Source: Phycicoccus jejuensis (GTDB taxonomy: Bacteria > Actinomycetota > Actinomycetes > Actinomycetales > Dermatophilaceae). Taken from it: DNA of 64,000 bases. Where the stretch lies: NCBI RefSeq assembly GCF_000720925.1, contig NZ_JOEE01000010.1, forward strand, positions 1 to 64,000, written 5' to 3'. Position 1 is the first letter of the stretch, and each line of letters opens with the position of its first letter. The position numbers were made by a program, and so were the translations under genes. Positions 32,727 to 42,286 of the stretch are shown here, piece after piece. The notes under the pieces are model-generated. The model worked only from the letters and a program-made list of their open reading frames with translations. It searched no databases and had not been told where the DNA came from.

Positions 32727-32774
32727 ACACCATATGTGGGGTCACCGACAACACGTCGCACCCACATGTCGTGG
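32727..32774. promoter_or_regulatory. Pair of NrdR boxes at the nrdAB promoter
   Basis: ACACCATATGTGGGGT (32727-32742) matches the NrdR box pattern acaCwAtATaTwGtgt at 12 of 16 positions. A weaker second site CACCCACATGTCGTGG (32759-32774) keeps the C.A.AT.T.G core. The two starts are 32 bp apart, three helical turns, the spacing seen in NrdR operators. They lie directly upstream of the riboswitch, where the promoter must be. Confidence 0.65.
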
Positions 32775-32924
32775 CGTGTCGCCGTCGTCCGGGGCGCTGC
32801 TCCTCACCACGCGGGCTCGGACCGTTCCCTTCTCCCGGCGACCTGCGCAGGTCCCGGTGCGGTCGCACACGCAGCCGCGCAGGTCGCACGGAGGAGCGAG
32901 CGGATGCCCGCTCGACGACGGAAA
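32775..32924. other. Intergenic stretch between NrdR boxes and the repeat array
   Basis: About 150 bases upstream of the nrdAB operator. I see no gene, clear promoter or strong hairpin. It completes the 756-base gap between nrdA and hisD, whose other parts are the riboswitch, NrdR boxes, 51-bp repeats and hisD hairpin. Confidence 0.5.
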
Positions 32925-33045
32925 CCCCGCACGTGCGGGGACATCGCGCTCGCCGAACCGGCGCGACCACGAAAAGCCCGCACGTGCGGGGACATCGCGC
33001 TCGCCGAACCGGCGCGACCACGAAAAGCCCGCACGTGCGGGGTAT
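32925..33045. repeat. Array of 51-bp repeats, locus 2 (three units)
   Basis: The core CCCGCACGTGCGGG starts at 32926, 32977 and 33028, again exactly 51 bp apart. The 12-base gaccacgaaaag segment is the same as at locus 1, but the 24-base segment is different (acatcgcgctcgccgaaccg) and identical between its two complete copies. Thus the same repeat frame carries locus-specific, internally homogenised inserts. On the minus strand each internal core is followed by CTTTTC. It lies just downstream of hisD and upstream of the nrdAB promoter. Confidence 0.9.
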
Positions 33046-33052
33046 CCGTGGG

Positions 33053-33114
33053 CTCTGGTTCGGTTCGCGGGGTGGCGGCCAGATGTCGCCGCCATCCGGC
33101 GAACCGGACCAGAG
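33053..33114 (-). terminator. Long hairpin after hisD
   Basis: Bases 33053-33067 pair with 33100-33114 (15 bp, one G-U), and the enclosed 33071-33079 pair with 33088-33096, giving a near-continuous stem of about 24 bp. It ends 8 bases after the hisD stop. No U-run. Very probably the hisD transcription terminator, with the repeat array immediately beyond. Confidence 0.7.
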
Positions 33115-33121
33115 GCGGGCG

Positions 33122-34471
33122 TCAGGCGCCGGGCTCGACCTCGGGGACGCGGGCCAGGACGGCCTCGCCGTGGCCGGGGAGGTCCTCGGCGCGGGCGAGC
33201 GAGACGACGTGCGCCCCGACCTCGCGCAAGGCGTCCTGCGTGTACTCGACGACGTGGATGCCGCGCAGGAAGGACTGCACCGACAGGCCGCTGCTGTGCG
33301 CCGCGCACCCGCCGGTCGGCAGGACGTGGTTGGACCCGGCGCAGTAGTCGCCGAGGCTGACCGGCGACCACGCGCCGACGAACACGGCGCCGGCGCTCGT
33401 GACCCGGGCGGCGACCGCGGCGGCGTCGGCCGTGATGACCTCGAGGTGCTCGGCGGCGTAGGCGTTGACGACGTCCAGCCCCACCTCGACGTCGTCGACG
33501 AGGACGATCGCCGACTGGCGGCCGGCGAGCGCCGTGGCCACGCGCTCGGTGTGCTTCGTCGCCGCGACCCGACGCTCGAGCGCCTCCTCGACGGCCTTGG
33601 CGAGCTCCGGGCTGTCGGTGACGAGCACGGCCGCGGCCAGCGGGTCGTGCTCGGCCTGCGAGACGAGGTCGGACGCGACGTGGTCGGCGTCCGCGGTGGC
33701 GTCGGCGAGGACGGCGATCTCGGTCGGGCCGGCCTCGGCGTCGATGCCGATGAGCCCCTTGAGCAGCCGCTTCGCCGCGGCGACGTAGATGTTGCCGGGG
33801 CCGGTGACGAGCGAGACCGGGTCGCAGACGTCGTCGCCGTCCTCGACCCCGTACGCGAACGCGGCCACGGCCTGCGCGCCCCCCATCGCCCACACCTCGT
33901 CGACGCCGAGCAGGTGGCAGGCCGCGAGGATGGTCGGGTGCGGCCACCCGCCGTGGTCGCGCTGCGGCGGGCTGGCGACCGCGAGCCCCGGCACGCCGGC
34001 GAGCTGGGCGGGCACGACGTTCATCACGACGCTGCTCGGGTACACCGCGAGACCGCCGGGGACGTAGAGGCCGACCCGGTCGACCGGCACCCAGCGCTCG
34101 GTGACGGTGCCGCCGTCGGCGACCTGCGTGGTCGTGTCGCGGCGGCGCTGGTCGGCGTGGACGAGGCGGGCGCGGCGGATGGACTCCTCCAGCGCGGCGC
34201 GCACGACCGGGTCCAGGGTCTCGACGGCGCGGGCGATGACGTCGGCGGGGACGCGCAGCGCCGGCGGGCGGACGCCGTCGAAGCGCTCGGCGGCCTCGTA
34301 GAGCGCGGCGGCCCCGCGGTCACGGACGTCCTCGACGATGGGGCGGACCGCCGCGAGGGCGGCCTCGACGTCGAACTCGGCGCGCGGCAGCGCGGCCCGC
34401 AGCTCGCGCAGGCCGGGGCGGCGTCCGCGCAGGTCGAGGCGGGGGACAACGGTCGTCGTGCGGTCGGGCAT
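33122..34471 (-). CDS. hisD: Histidinol dehydrogenase
   Basis: Zinc enzyme for the last two steps of histidine synthesis. The 449-residue product has [49 protein letters not shown] (Gln/His ligands) and [22 protein letters not shown] 34471 has TAGACT (34479-34484) exactly 7 bases upstream, so the message is probably leaderless. It is followed by a large hairpin and repeats rather than by hisC. Confidence 0.97.
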   Translation of the reverse strand: MPDRTTTVVPRLDLRGRRPGLRELRAALPRAEFDVEAALAAVRPIVEDVRDRGAAALYEAAERFDGVRPPALRVPADVIARAVETLDPVVRAALEESIRRARLVHADQRRRDTTTQVADGGTVTERWVPVDRVGLYVPGGLAVYPSSVVMNVVPAQLAGVPGLAVASPPQRDHGGWPHPTILAACHLLGVDEVWAMGGAQAVAAFAYGVEDGDDVCDPVSLVTGPGNIYVAAAKRLLKGLIGIDAEAGPTEIAVLADATADADHVASDLVSQAEHDPLAAAVLVTDSPELAKAVEEALERRVAATKHTERVATALAGRQSAIVLVDDVEVGLDVVNAYAAEHLEVITADAAAVAARVTSAGAVFVGAWSPVSLGDYCAGSNHVLPTGGCAAHSSGLSVQSFLRGIHVVEYTQDALREVGAHVVSLARAEDLPGHGEAVLARVPEVEPGA

Positions 34472-34538
34472 GGCGTCCAGTCTAGGTTCGGTGCGTGAGC
34501 GCCCCGCGCCGACGTTCGACAGCCGGCGTCCGTCCGGC

Positions 34539-35201
34539 TCAGCCGGTCTCGGCCTCGTCGTCGTCCCGGCCCGCCGCTCGGCGCGGGGGACGCAGCGCCT
34601 GCTCCAGCACCTGGAGCAGCGAGCGCTCGGTGCCGGGCTCCGGCTGCGACGCCAGCAGGTCCGTCACCCGGCTCGCGATCGTCGCGAGCTTGACGTTGCC
34701 CCGCTGCGAGTAGCGCGAGAGCAGCCCGAAGGCGGCGTCGGCGTCGAGCCCGTAGGCGAACATCACCGCGCCCTTGACCTGCTCGATGGCCGCGCGGTCG
34801 GCCGTGGCGGCGGCCACCGCCTCGGCCGACACCTGGCGGCTGGCCCGCGACACGTCGAAGGCGATGCCCCGCAGGGCGGTCGGCTCCCCCGCGGCGTCGC
34901 GGATGACGTCACCGACGAAGGCGATGACCCGCTCGCGCTCCTCGTCGTCGCGCAGCCGGTACTGCCCGGCGAACGGTCCGGGCTCGCGGACGGCCTGCTC
35001 GAGGACCTCCGCGACCACCGGCCGGTCGGAGGGGTGCATCCGCTCGAAGACGAGGACCGAGGGGTCCCGACCGGTGTCGCGGACGCCGATGAGGACGTAC
35101 ATCTCCGGTGACCACGTCCAGCGCGCGGACGCGATGTCGAACGTCGCCTCCGCGAAGACCGCGCCGCCCTGACCTGCAGGGACACCAGGAGTCGATGCCA
35201 C
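34539..35201 (-). CDS. PAS-ANTAR domain protein
   Basis: Putative RNA-binding antitermination regulator, 220 residues. Residues about 15-120 form a PAS domain ([35 protein letters not shown]). Residues about 135-190 are an ANTAR domain ([38 protein letters not shown] in outline), which binds paired-hairpin RNA antiterminators. The GTG start at 35201 is the first plausible one. No histidine kinase is adjacent, so the signal is presumably sensed by its own PAS domain. Confidence 0.87.
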   Translation of the reverse strand: MASTPGVPAGQGGAVFAEATFDIASARWTWSPEMYVLIGVRDTGRDPSVLVFERMHPSDRPVVAEVLEQAVREPGPFAGQYRLRDDEERERVIAFVGDVIRDAAGEPTALRGIAFDVSRASRQVSAEAVAAATADRAAIEQVKGAVMFAYGLDADAAFGLLSRYSQRGNVKLATIASRVTDLLASQPEPGTERSLLQVLEQALRPPRRAAGRDDDEAETG

Positions 35202-35258
35202 GCCGGAAGCATGCCACGGGCCCGCGACGCCCCGCACCGCGGTGTCGAAGGATGGGGG

Positions 35259-38249
35259 TCAGGCGTCGTAGAACTCGGCCTCGAAGGCCGCCCGCGCCCG
35301 GCGCGCCACCCGCCGGTAGCGCTCGGCGAGGTCCTGGGCGGTCCCGGACTCCATCCCGAGGATGCGGGCCACGCCGTCGGCGTCGCGGTCGTAGGTGGGG
35401 ACCGAGTCGACCCCCTTGCCCCGGAAGAGGACCCCGGCGTTGCGCATCGCGGACGCCAGCCGCCACGCGCCGGCCAGCGCCGACGCGTGGTCGGCGTCGA
35501 CGAGCCCCAGCTCCGCCGCCGCCTCGAGGGCCGCGAGGGTGGACGGCGTGCGCAGCCCGGGGTGCGCGTGCGCGTGGCGCAGCTGGACGAGCTGGACGAC
35601 CCACTCGACGTCCGACAGGCCGCCGTGGCCGAGCTTGAAGTGCGTCTTGCGGTCGGCGCCGCGCGGCAGCCGCTCGGACTCCATCCGGGCCTTGAGCGTG
35701 CGGATCTCGCGCACCTGCCCGGCGTCCAGACCGCCCTCGGGCCACCGGATGGGGGCGACGAGGTCGACGAAGCGCTGCGCGAGGTCGGGGTCGCCCGCGA
35801 CGGGGGTGGCGCGCAGCAGCGCCTGCGCTTCCCAGACCAGCGACCAGCGGGCGTAGTACTCGCGGTACGAGGCGAGCGAGCGCACGAGCGGGCCCTGCTT
35901 GCCCTCGGGTCGCAGGCCGGCGTCGACGTCGAGGACCGGGTCGGGCCCGGGGCGTCCGAGCAGCGTGACGAGCCGGCGCACGACCTCCATCGCCTGGGCC
36001 TGCGCCGCGACCTCGTCGGCACCCGGCAGCGGGTCGTGGACGAAGAGGACGTCGGCGTCGGAGCCGTAGCCCTGCTCGCGCCCGCCGAGCCGGCCCATCC
36101 CGACGACGAGCAGCCGGGTCAGCGGCTCGCCCTCCCCCACGACCTCGCGCAGGCACATCTCGAGGGTCAGCTCGAGCAGCGCCGAGGTGAGATCGGTCAT
36201 CGCGGCGCCGAGGTCGAGCGGCCCGAGCGTGCCCGCGAGGTCGGCGACGGCGATGCGGAACAGCTCGGAGCGCCGGATGACGCGGGCGGCGAGGACCGCC
36301 GACTCGGCGTCGTCCTTGCGCCCGGCCGCCGAGCGCATCCGCCGCAGCACGTCGTCGCGCGATCGCGGCGTGAGGCCGCTGGAGTCGCCGAGGAACTGCA
36401 CGCACTCGGGCGCCTGCTCGAGCAGCGACGCCGCGTACCGGCTGCGGGCGAGGGTGTGCGCGAGGCGTTCCGCCGCGGACCCCTCGTCGCGCAGGAGCCG
36501 CAGGTACCAGTGGGTCGAGCCCAGCTCCTCGCTGATCCGGCGGAACGCGAGCAGCCCCGCGTCGGGGTCGGCCTCGTCGGCGAACCAGCCGAGCATGACG
36601 GGCAGGAGCTGGCGCTGGATGGCCGAGCGGCGGCTCACCCCGCCGGTCAGGGCCTCGAGGTGGCGCAGCGCGTTCGCCGGGTCGCGGAAGCCCAGCGCGG
36701 AGAAGCGCTCCCGGGCCGCCTCTGGGGTCAGGCGCACGTCCTGGTCGGACAGGCGCGCCACGGCCGAGAGCAGCGGCCGGTAGAAGATGCGCTCGTGGAG
36801 CCGGCGCACCTCGCGCCGCCGGGCCCGCCACTGCTCCATGACCGTCTCGCCGGGGGCGCTCCGGTGCCCCATCGACCGCCCGAGGCGGCGCAGGTCGTCC
36901 TCGCCGGTCGGCATGAGGTGCGTGCGGCGCAGCCGGTACAGCTGGATGCGGTGCTCGAGCGCGCGCAGGTAGCGGTAGGCGTTCTCGAGCACGGCGGCGT
37001 CCTCGCGGCCCACGTAGCCGCCGGCCGAGAGCGCCGCCAGACCCTCGAGGGTGGTCGCCGTCCGCAGCGACTCGTCGGCGCGGCCGTGGACGAGCTGGAG
37101 CAGCTGGACGGAGAACTCGACGTCGCGCAGGCCGCCGGCACCGAGCTTGATCTGGCGGTCGGCCTCGGCCTTGGGGATGTGCTCCTCCACGCGGCGACGC
37201 ATCGCCTGGACGTCGTCGACGAAGTGCTCGCGGGTCGAGGCCTGCCAGACCATCGGCTGCACCGCGTCGCAGTAGGCGGCCCCGACCTCGACGTCGCCGG
37301 CGACCGGGCGCGCCTTGAGCAGCGCCTGGAACTCCCACGTCTTGGCCCAGCGCTCGTAGTAGGCGAGGTGGCTCGCGACGGTGCGCACGAGCGGGCCGTT
37401 CTTGCCCTCGGGCCGCAGCGCCGGGTCGACCTGCCAGAGCGACCCCGCACCGGTCGAGGCCGAGCACAGCCGCATGAGCCGGGTCGCGAGGTCGGTGGCC
37501 ACCGCCACGGCCTCCTCCTCCGGCACGCCGTCCGCGGGCTCCGCCGCGAAGATGACGTCGACGTCGGAGATGTAGTTCAGCTCGCGCCCACCGGTCTTGC
37601 CCATCGCGACCACCGCGAGACGGGTGCGCGCGGCGTCCGGGCCGACCTCCTGCCGGGCCAGGTGCAGGGCGGCCTCGAGGGCGGCGGCGGCGAGGTCGGC
37701 GAGCGCCTCCGCGGTGGACGGGAGCACCTCGAGCGGGTCGTCGGCGGTGAGGTCGAGGGCGGCGATGCCGATGAGCTGCTCGCGGTAGCCGACGCGCAGC
37801 GCGTCGGCGCCGGTCAGCTCCCCCGGCTCGGCCACCTGCCCGACGAGCCGGCGGACCCGCTCCGCCGCCGGCACGGGGGCGGCCTGCGTCGCCGCGGTCC
37901 ACTGCTCCGGATGGGCGACGAGGTGGTCGGCCAGCGCGGTCGAGGCGCCGAGGACGGCGAGCAGGCGGTGCCGGGCGACGGGGTCGGACCCGACGACCCG
38001 CACCACCTCGGCCCGTCGCGCGCGGTCGACGGCGACGGCCTCCATGAACCGGACCAGCCCGAGCAGCGCCGCGTCGGGGTCGGCCGTGCGGGCCAGCGAC
38101 TGGCTGAGCCCGCCGGTCTCGATCCGCGCGGGGTCCCCGGCGAGCTCGGCGACGGCGGGGTCGTCGAGCAGGGCGTTGGCGCGGCGGGGGTCGGCGAAGC
38201 CGAGGCGGGCGATCCCCGCCGGGACGGACTCGGGCGCTCGGGAGCTCAC
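35259..38249 (-). CDS. glnE: Glutamine synthetase adenylyltransferase / deadenylylase
   Basis: Bifunctional enzyme that switches GlnA off and on by adenylylation. The 996-residue product has two nucleotidyltransferase domains: N-terminal with GKTGGRELNYISDVDVIF and C-terminal with GRLGGREQGYGSDADVLFVHD, each followed by a helical regulatory region. The GTG start at 38249 lies 10 bases after the glnA2 stop. The adjacent glutamine synthetase gene is typical for actinobacteria. Confidence 0.96.
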   Translation of the reverse strand: MSSRAPESVPAGIARLGFADPRRANALLDDPAVAELAGDPARIETGGLSQSLARTADPDAALLGLVRFMEAVAVDRARRAEVVRVVGSDPVARHRLLAVLGASTALADHLVAHPEQWTAATQAAPVPAAERVRRLVGQVAEPGELTGADALRVGYREQLIGIAALDLTADDPLEVLPSTAEALADLAAAALEAALHLARQEVGPDAARTRLAVVAMGKTGGRELNYISDVDVIFAAEPADGVPEEEAVAVATDLATRLMRLCSASTGAGSLWQVDPALRPEGKNGPLVRTVASHLAYYERWAKTWEFQALLKARPVAGDVEVGAAYCDAVQPMVWQASTREHFVDDVQAMRRRVEEHIPKAEADRQIKLGAGGLRDVEFSVQLLQLVHGRADESLRTATTLEGLAALSAGGYVGREDAAVLENAYRYLRALEHRIQLYRLRRTHLMPTGEDDLRRLGRSMGHRSAPGETVMEQWRARRREVRRLHERIFYRPLLSAVARLSDQDVRLTPEAARERFSALGFRDPANALRHLEALTGGVSRRSAIQRQLLPVMLGWFADEADPDAGLLAFRRISEELGSTHWYLRLLRDEGSAAERLAHTLARSRYAASLLEQAPECVQFLGDSSGLTPRSRDDVLRRMRSAAGRKDDAESAVLAARVIRRSELFRIAVADLAGTLGPLDLGAAMTDLTSALLELTLEMCLREVVGEGEPLTRLLVVGMGRLGGREQGYGSDADVLFVHDPLPGADEVAAQAQAMEVVRRLVTLLGRPGPDPVLDVDAGLRPEGKQGPLVRSLASYREYYARWSLVWEAQALLRATPVAGDPDLAQRFVDLVAPIRWPEGGLDAGQVREIRTLKARMESERLPRGADRKTHFKLGHGGLSDVEWVVQLVQLRHAHAHPGLRTPSTLAALEAAAELGLVDADHASALAGAWRLASAMRNAGVLFRGKGVDSVPTYDRDADGVARILGMESGTAQDLAERYRRVARRARAAFEAEFYDA

Positions 38250-38259
38250 GGTCCGACGC

Positions 38260-39597
38260 TCAGAGCGCGGGCAGGTAGCGCTCGAGCTCGAAGGCGGTCA
38301 CCTGGTTGCGGTAGTCGGCCCACTCGGCCCGCTTGTTGCGCAGGAAGAAGTCGAAGGTGTGCTCGCCGAGGGTCTCGGCCACGAGCTCGCTCGACTCCAT
38401 CACCTCGATCGCCTCGGACAGGCTCGCCGGCAGCGGCTGGATGCCCATCGCGCGGCGCTCGGAGTCGGTGAGGCTCCACACGTCGTCCTCGGTCTCGGGC
38501 GGGAGGTCGTAGCCCTCCTCGATGCCCTTGAGCCCGGCGGCGAGCAGCACCGCGAAGGTGAGGTAGGGGTTGCACGCGGTGTCGATGCTGCGCACCTCGA
38601 CGCGGGTGCTCTGCCCCTTGTCCGGCTTGTACATCGGGACCCGGACGAGGGCCGAGCGGTTGTTGTGGCCCCACGTGAGGTGCGCGGGCGCCTCGCCGCC
38701 GCCCCAGAGGCGCTTGTAGCTGTTGACCCACTGGTTGGTGACCGCCGCGGTCTCGGCGCCGTGGTGCAGCAGGCCGGCGATGAACTGCCGCCCGACCTTC
38801 GAGAGCTGGTAGGGCGCGCCGGGCTCGTGGAAGGCGTTGGTGTCGCCCTCGAAGAGCGACATGTGCGTGTGCATCCCCGAGCCGGGGTGCTCGGCGAACG
38901 GCTTCGGCATGAACGAGGCGTAGATGCCCTGCTCGAGCGCGACCTCCTTGACGACCGTCCGGAAGGTCATGATGTTGTCGGCCGTCGTCAGCGCGTCGGC
39001 GTAGCGCAGGTCGATCTCGTTCTGGCCCGGGGCGGCCTCGTGATGGCTGAACTCGACCGAGATCCCCATCTCCTCGAGCATCGTGATCGCCGCCCGGCGG
39101 AAGTCGGCGCTCGAGCCGTGCGGCGTGTGGTCGAAGTACCCCGAGGTGTCGATCGGCGCGGGGCTCTGCCCCGGCACCCAGCCCTGCTTGAGGAGGAAGA
39201 ACTCGATCTCGGGGTGGGTGTAGAAGGTGAAGCCCATGTCGGCGGCCTTCGCGAGGGCCCGCTGGAGCACGTGCCGCGGGTCGGCCATGCTCGGCGTGCC
39301 GTCGGGCAGCGTGATGTCGCAGAACATCCGGGCGGTGCCGTTGCTCTCGCCGCGCCAGGGCAGCACCTGGAACGTGGACGGGTCCGGCTTGGCGAGCATG
39401 TCCGACTCGTAGACGCGGGCGAAGCCCTCGATGACCGAGCCGTCGAACCCGATGCCCTCGGCGAAGGCCCCTTCGAGCTCGGCCGGGGCGACGGCCACCG
39501 ACTTGAGGGTGCCGAGGACGTCGGTGAACCAGAGCCGGACGAACCGGATGTCGCGCTCTTCGATGGTGCGGAGGACGAACTCCTGCTGACGGTCCAT
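38260..39597 (-). CDS. glnA2: Glutamine synthetase, GlnA2-like
   Basis: Type I glutamine synthetase, 445 residues, matching the roughly 446-residue GlnA2 class rather than the 470-residue GlnA1. Motifs include GFDGSVIEGFARVYESDM, HPEIEFFL, FSHHEAAPGQNEIDLRY, MPKPFAEHPGSGMHTHMS and NNRSALVRVP. A Tyr is in GYDLPPE near the position adenylylated in GlnA1; whether it is modified is uncertain. ATG 39597 has CAGGAT 7 bases upstream. It is upstream of glnE and probably co-transcribed. Confidence 0.92.
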   Translation of the reverse strand: MDRQQEFVLRTIEERDIRFVRLWFTDVLGTLKSVAVAPAELEGAFAEGIGFDGSVIEGFARVYESDMLAKPDPSTFQVLPWRGESNGTARMFCDITLPDGTPSMADPRHVLQRALAKAADMGFTFYTHPEIEFFLLKQGWVPGQSPAPIDTSGYFDHTPHGSSADFRRAAITMLEEMGISVEFSHHEAAPGQNEIDLRYADALTTADNIMTFRTVVKEVALEQGIYASFMPKPFAEHPGSGMHTHMSLFEGDTNAFHEPGAPYQLSKVGRQFIAGLLHHGAETAAVTNQWVNSYKRLWGGGEAPAHLTWGHNNRSALVRVPMYKPDKGQSTRVEVRSIDTACNPYLTFAVLLAAGLKGIEEGYDLPPETEDDVWSLTDSERRAMGIQPLPASLSEAIEVMESSELVAETLGEHTFDFFLRNKRAEWADYRNQVTAFELERYLPAL

Positions 39598-39647
39598 GCG
39601 CAGCATCCTGCCGCATCCGTGCGTCACGGGGGCGACGGGACGCCGAA

Positions 39648-39676
39648 GGGGGCCCGGGCGTCTCGCCCGGGCCCCC
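39648..39676 (-). terminator. Terminator after the M6 protease gene
   Basis: A perfect 13-bp stem GGGGGCCCGGGCG / CGCCCGGGCCCCC with a 3-base loop lies 29 bases after the protease stop. On the minus strand it is followed by TTC only. It separates the protease from glnA2. Confidence 0.8.
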
Positions 39677-39704
39677 TCCGTGTGTGAGCGGGGTGCTCGT
39701 CAGG

Positions 39705-42017
39705 TCACTTGAAGGCGACCTTGACCATGAGCGTCCGACCACCGTTCTTCGACTTCTTGACGGTCATCGTCGTGCCCGAGCCCGCGACCTTGGTCGAGTT
39801 CCAGGGGTTGATCGAGGACCAGTACTTCGTCGGGTTGCTGTCGTCGAAGGTCGCGATGCCCTTCGAGGACGGCACCGTCGAGGCGGACCCGTTCTTGTGG
39901 AACGTCACGCGGTCGGTGCGCTCGAGGCCGAAGGTGGCGTCGAACGGCTGGCGACGGTTGCCGAGGAGCGAGCCGTCGGCGAAGGCCACCGGGTTCGGAC
40001 GCGCGTCGACCGGGAGGACCTGGCCACCGCCCGGGTGGGCGCTGGTGTTGTTGTCGCCGTACTCACCGTTGGCGAACCAGACGAGCATGCCGTTCTGGTA
40101 CGGGAAGCGCTCGACCCAGTCGGGACGCGTGTTGCTCCAGCCGAAGTTGTACGGACCCGTCTTGAGGGTCTTGTCGTACCCGCTGTAGGTGCGGTTCTCG
40201 GCGAAGTAGGTGTCCTGCACCTGGCGCTCGGTCGTGCCGTTGATGATCTCGAAGCCGCCCTTGGCGGTCCACGCGCCGGCGCCGGACTCGACGTCGTCGG
40301 TGGTCGTCATCGTGCCGACCTTGGTGGTGATGTCGTCGACGAAGGCCTCGGAGGCGACACCGCCGTCGGTGGACATCCGGAAGCGGAACTGGACCTTCTT
40401 GCCGGCCCAGTCGGAGAGGTCCCAGCTGGCCTTGGTCCAGGCGAGGGCGCTGTCGGTGTCACCGTCGAGCGAGCCGTCGATGCCGTCGCCGACCGGGGTC
40501 CAGGTGGCGCCGCCGTCGGCGGAGACCTCACCGTAGAGGTAGTCGTAGTCGACCTCGATGTTGCCCGAGACGAACGCCTCGACCGAGCCGGAGGTCGCCC
40601 CCGTGAGGTCGACGTCCTTGGTCAGCGTGGAGGACAGGTCGTTGCCGAGCCCGCTCCACCACTCGCCCTTGCCGGAGTGCGGCGTGTTCTTCTCGGTGAC
40701 GACCGTGCGCTTGGGCAGCGGCACGATGATCGCCTGCGCCTCGCTGTTGGTCACCTTGTCGGCGGAGCCGAGCTTGACCGTGGTGTCCTGGCCGTAGGGC
40801 ACGACCACCGGGTCGAGCCAGCCGAGCTGGAGCTTCTCCCACGGGCCCATGTAGCCGGGCGTGGTGCCGATGGAGTCCTTGCCGTGGTTCAGCCACGAGC
40901 CGCCGGACATGAGGGTCCAGAAGCCGGTGCCGTTGTCGCCACCCGCGGTGTCGTAGAGGTCCGGCAGACCGAGGTCGTGGCCGAACTCGTGGGTGAAGAC
41001 GCCGAGGCCGCCGTTCTCGGGCTCGGTCGTGTAGTCACCGATCCACATGCCGGAGTCACCCAGCGGCACACCGCCGAGCTTGTTGCCCGCGGGGCCGGTC
41101 TTGCCCTGGTCGGTGGAGTAGGCGTACCAGCGGTGGGACCAGATGGCGTCCTCGCCCTGCGCGCCGCCACCGGCCTCCTCGCCCTCACCGGCGTGGATGG
41201 CCTGGAAGTGGTCGATGTAGCCGTCGGGCTCGTTGAAGTTGCCGTCGCCGTCGTAGTCGTAGCGGTCGACCTTGTCGAACTGGGCGAGGTACTTCTTGAT
41301 CTGCTTGTCGGTCTTGCCCTGGGCCTTCTGGTCGTCGTACCAGGCCTGGGCGGTGTCCTTGACGAACGGCCAGTAGGTGGTCGCGTCCGAGTACTTGTTC
41401 GAGCCGTAGCGCGCCTCGTTGTAGGGCACCTTGACCCAGTCGGAGACGTCGCCCTTGGCGAGGAAGCGGCCGTTGGACTGCTTGAGGTAGAAGTCCTTGA
41501 AGGACTCGCCGTTGCCGAACATCATGTCGAGGTAGTGCTGCCGGTTGAAGTCCGCGAGCCAGTACGTCGAGTTGTCGTTCTTGCGGTCCGGCTTCGGGAT
41601 CTGGTTGTGCACGGGGCCGGCGGTGCCGCCGGTCGCCGCGTTGACCTTGTCACCGAAGTCGACGAGGACGGTGAAGATGTCCTCCTCGCGGTCGACCGGG
41701 TAGTTGACGTACTTGGTCTTGCCCGCCGTCCTGCCCTTGCGGTTGGCGTCGCCCTTCTTGCTCTTGACCTCGATCACGCGGTTGCCGTTGATCGTGGTCG
41801 TCTTCGCCGTGCCGTTGACGAGCTGCTTGACGGCGTCCTCGCGCAGCTCGGCCTGCGCCTCGGCGAGGGGGTTGGGCAGGTTGTCGAGCTTCTTCGCAGT
41901 GCCCTTCTCCGGGGTGTCCGGACCGGCGGGGACCGCCTGTGCCGTGGTCGGGGCCAGCGTCAGCGCGAGGGCTGCCACCGCCACACCCGACACCACGTTC
42001 ACGTGTCGTCTCTTCAC
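39705..42017 (-). CDS. Secreted immune-inhibitor-A-like metalloprotease (M6)
   Basis: Zinc endopeptidase, 770 residues, exported by the Sec route: [20 protein letters not shown] followed by a TAQA-V cleavage site near residue 28. The zinc site is [11 protein letters not shown] at about residue 342, followed by [13 protein letters not shown], typical of M6. A region with [20 protein letters not shown] and [19 protein letters not shown] resembles a MAM/concanavalin-like domain. A C-terminal beta-rich stretch follows. The GTG start at 42017 follows GGAGGAGA. It is divergent from panB. Confidence 0.93.
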   Translation of the reverse strand: MKRRHVNVVSGVAVAALALTLAPTTAQAVPAGPDTPEKGTAKKLDNLPNPLAEAQAELREDAVKQLVNGTAKTTTINGNRVIEVKSKKGDANRKGRTAGKTKYVNYPVDREEDIFTVLVDFGDKVNAATGGTAGPVHNQIPKPDRKNDNSTYWLADFNRQHYLDMMFGNGESFKDFYLKQSNGRFLAKGDVSDWVKVPYNEARYGSNKYSDATTYWPFVKDTAQAWYDDQKAQGKTDKQIKKYLAQFDKVDRYDYDGDGNFNEPDGYIDHFQAIHAGEGEEAGGGAQGEDAIWSHRWYAYSTDQGKTGPAGNKLGGVPLGDSGMWIGDYTTEPENGGLGVFTHEFGHDLGLPDLYDTAGGDNGTGFWTLMSGGSWLNHGKDSIGTTPGYMGPWEKLQLGWLDPVVVPYGQDTTVKLGSADKVTNSEAQAIIVPLPKRTVVTEKNTPHSGKGEWWSGLGNDLSSTLTKDVDLTGATSGSVEAFVSGNIEVDYDYLYGEVSADGGATWTPVGDGIDGSLDGDTDSALAWTKASWDLSDWAGKKVQFRFRMSTDGGVASEAFVDDITTKVGTMTTTDDVESGAGAWTAKGGFEIINGTTERQVQDTYFAENRTYSGYDKTLKTGPYNFGWSNTRPDWVERFPYQNGMLVWFANGEYGDNNTSAHPGGGQVLPVDARPNPVAFADGSLLGNRRQPFDATFGLERTDRVTFHKNGSASTVPSSKGIATFDDSNPTKYWSSINPWNSTKVAGSGTTMTVKKSKNGGRTLMVKVAFK

Positions 42018-42235
42018 GAGATCTCCTCCATGGGTGGATGCCCCGCGTCCTGTCAGCGCAAGGCACCGTGGACGTAACCACAGGATCGGCGGCAGATCGA
42101 GGGTTGACCGGTGGGTTTTTCGGCGAACGGTCGTCCGGACGGGACCGAAAGTCACCGGCGGGGGTATCGTCGAGATGGTCGAATTCGTTCGCCCGCACCG
42201 GAATTGCGCAAAAAGTCTGCACTTCACCCCGCAAA

Positions 42236-42250
42236 GGTAAATTCTTTACC
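42236..42250. promoter_or_regulatory. Palindrome between the M6 protease and panB
   Basis: GGTAAATTCTTTACC is a perfect 6-3-6 inverted repeat in the 269-base divergent region. It ends 23 bases before the panB -10 box TACGAT (42274-42279), so it abuts the expected -35 area. It could bind a dimeric regulator. The rest of the gap is relatively AT-rich, without another clear element. Confidence 0.4.
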
Positions 42251-42286
42251 AAGGCGCTCGACGCGTGTCGGCCTACGATCGGGCCC

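Noticed and set aside
34521..34539. Small hairpin AGCCGG/CCGGCT before the PAS-ANTAR stop
   Set aside because: Only 6 bp; such stems are expected by chance at this GC content.
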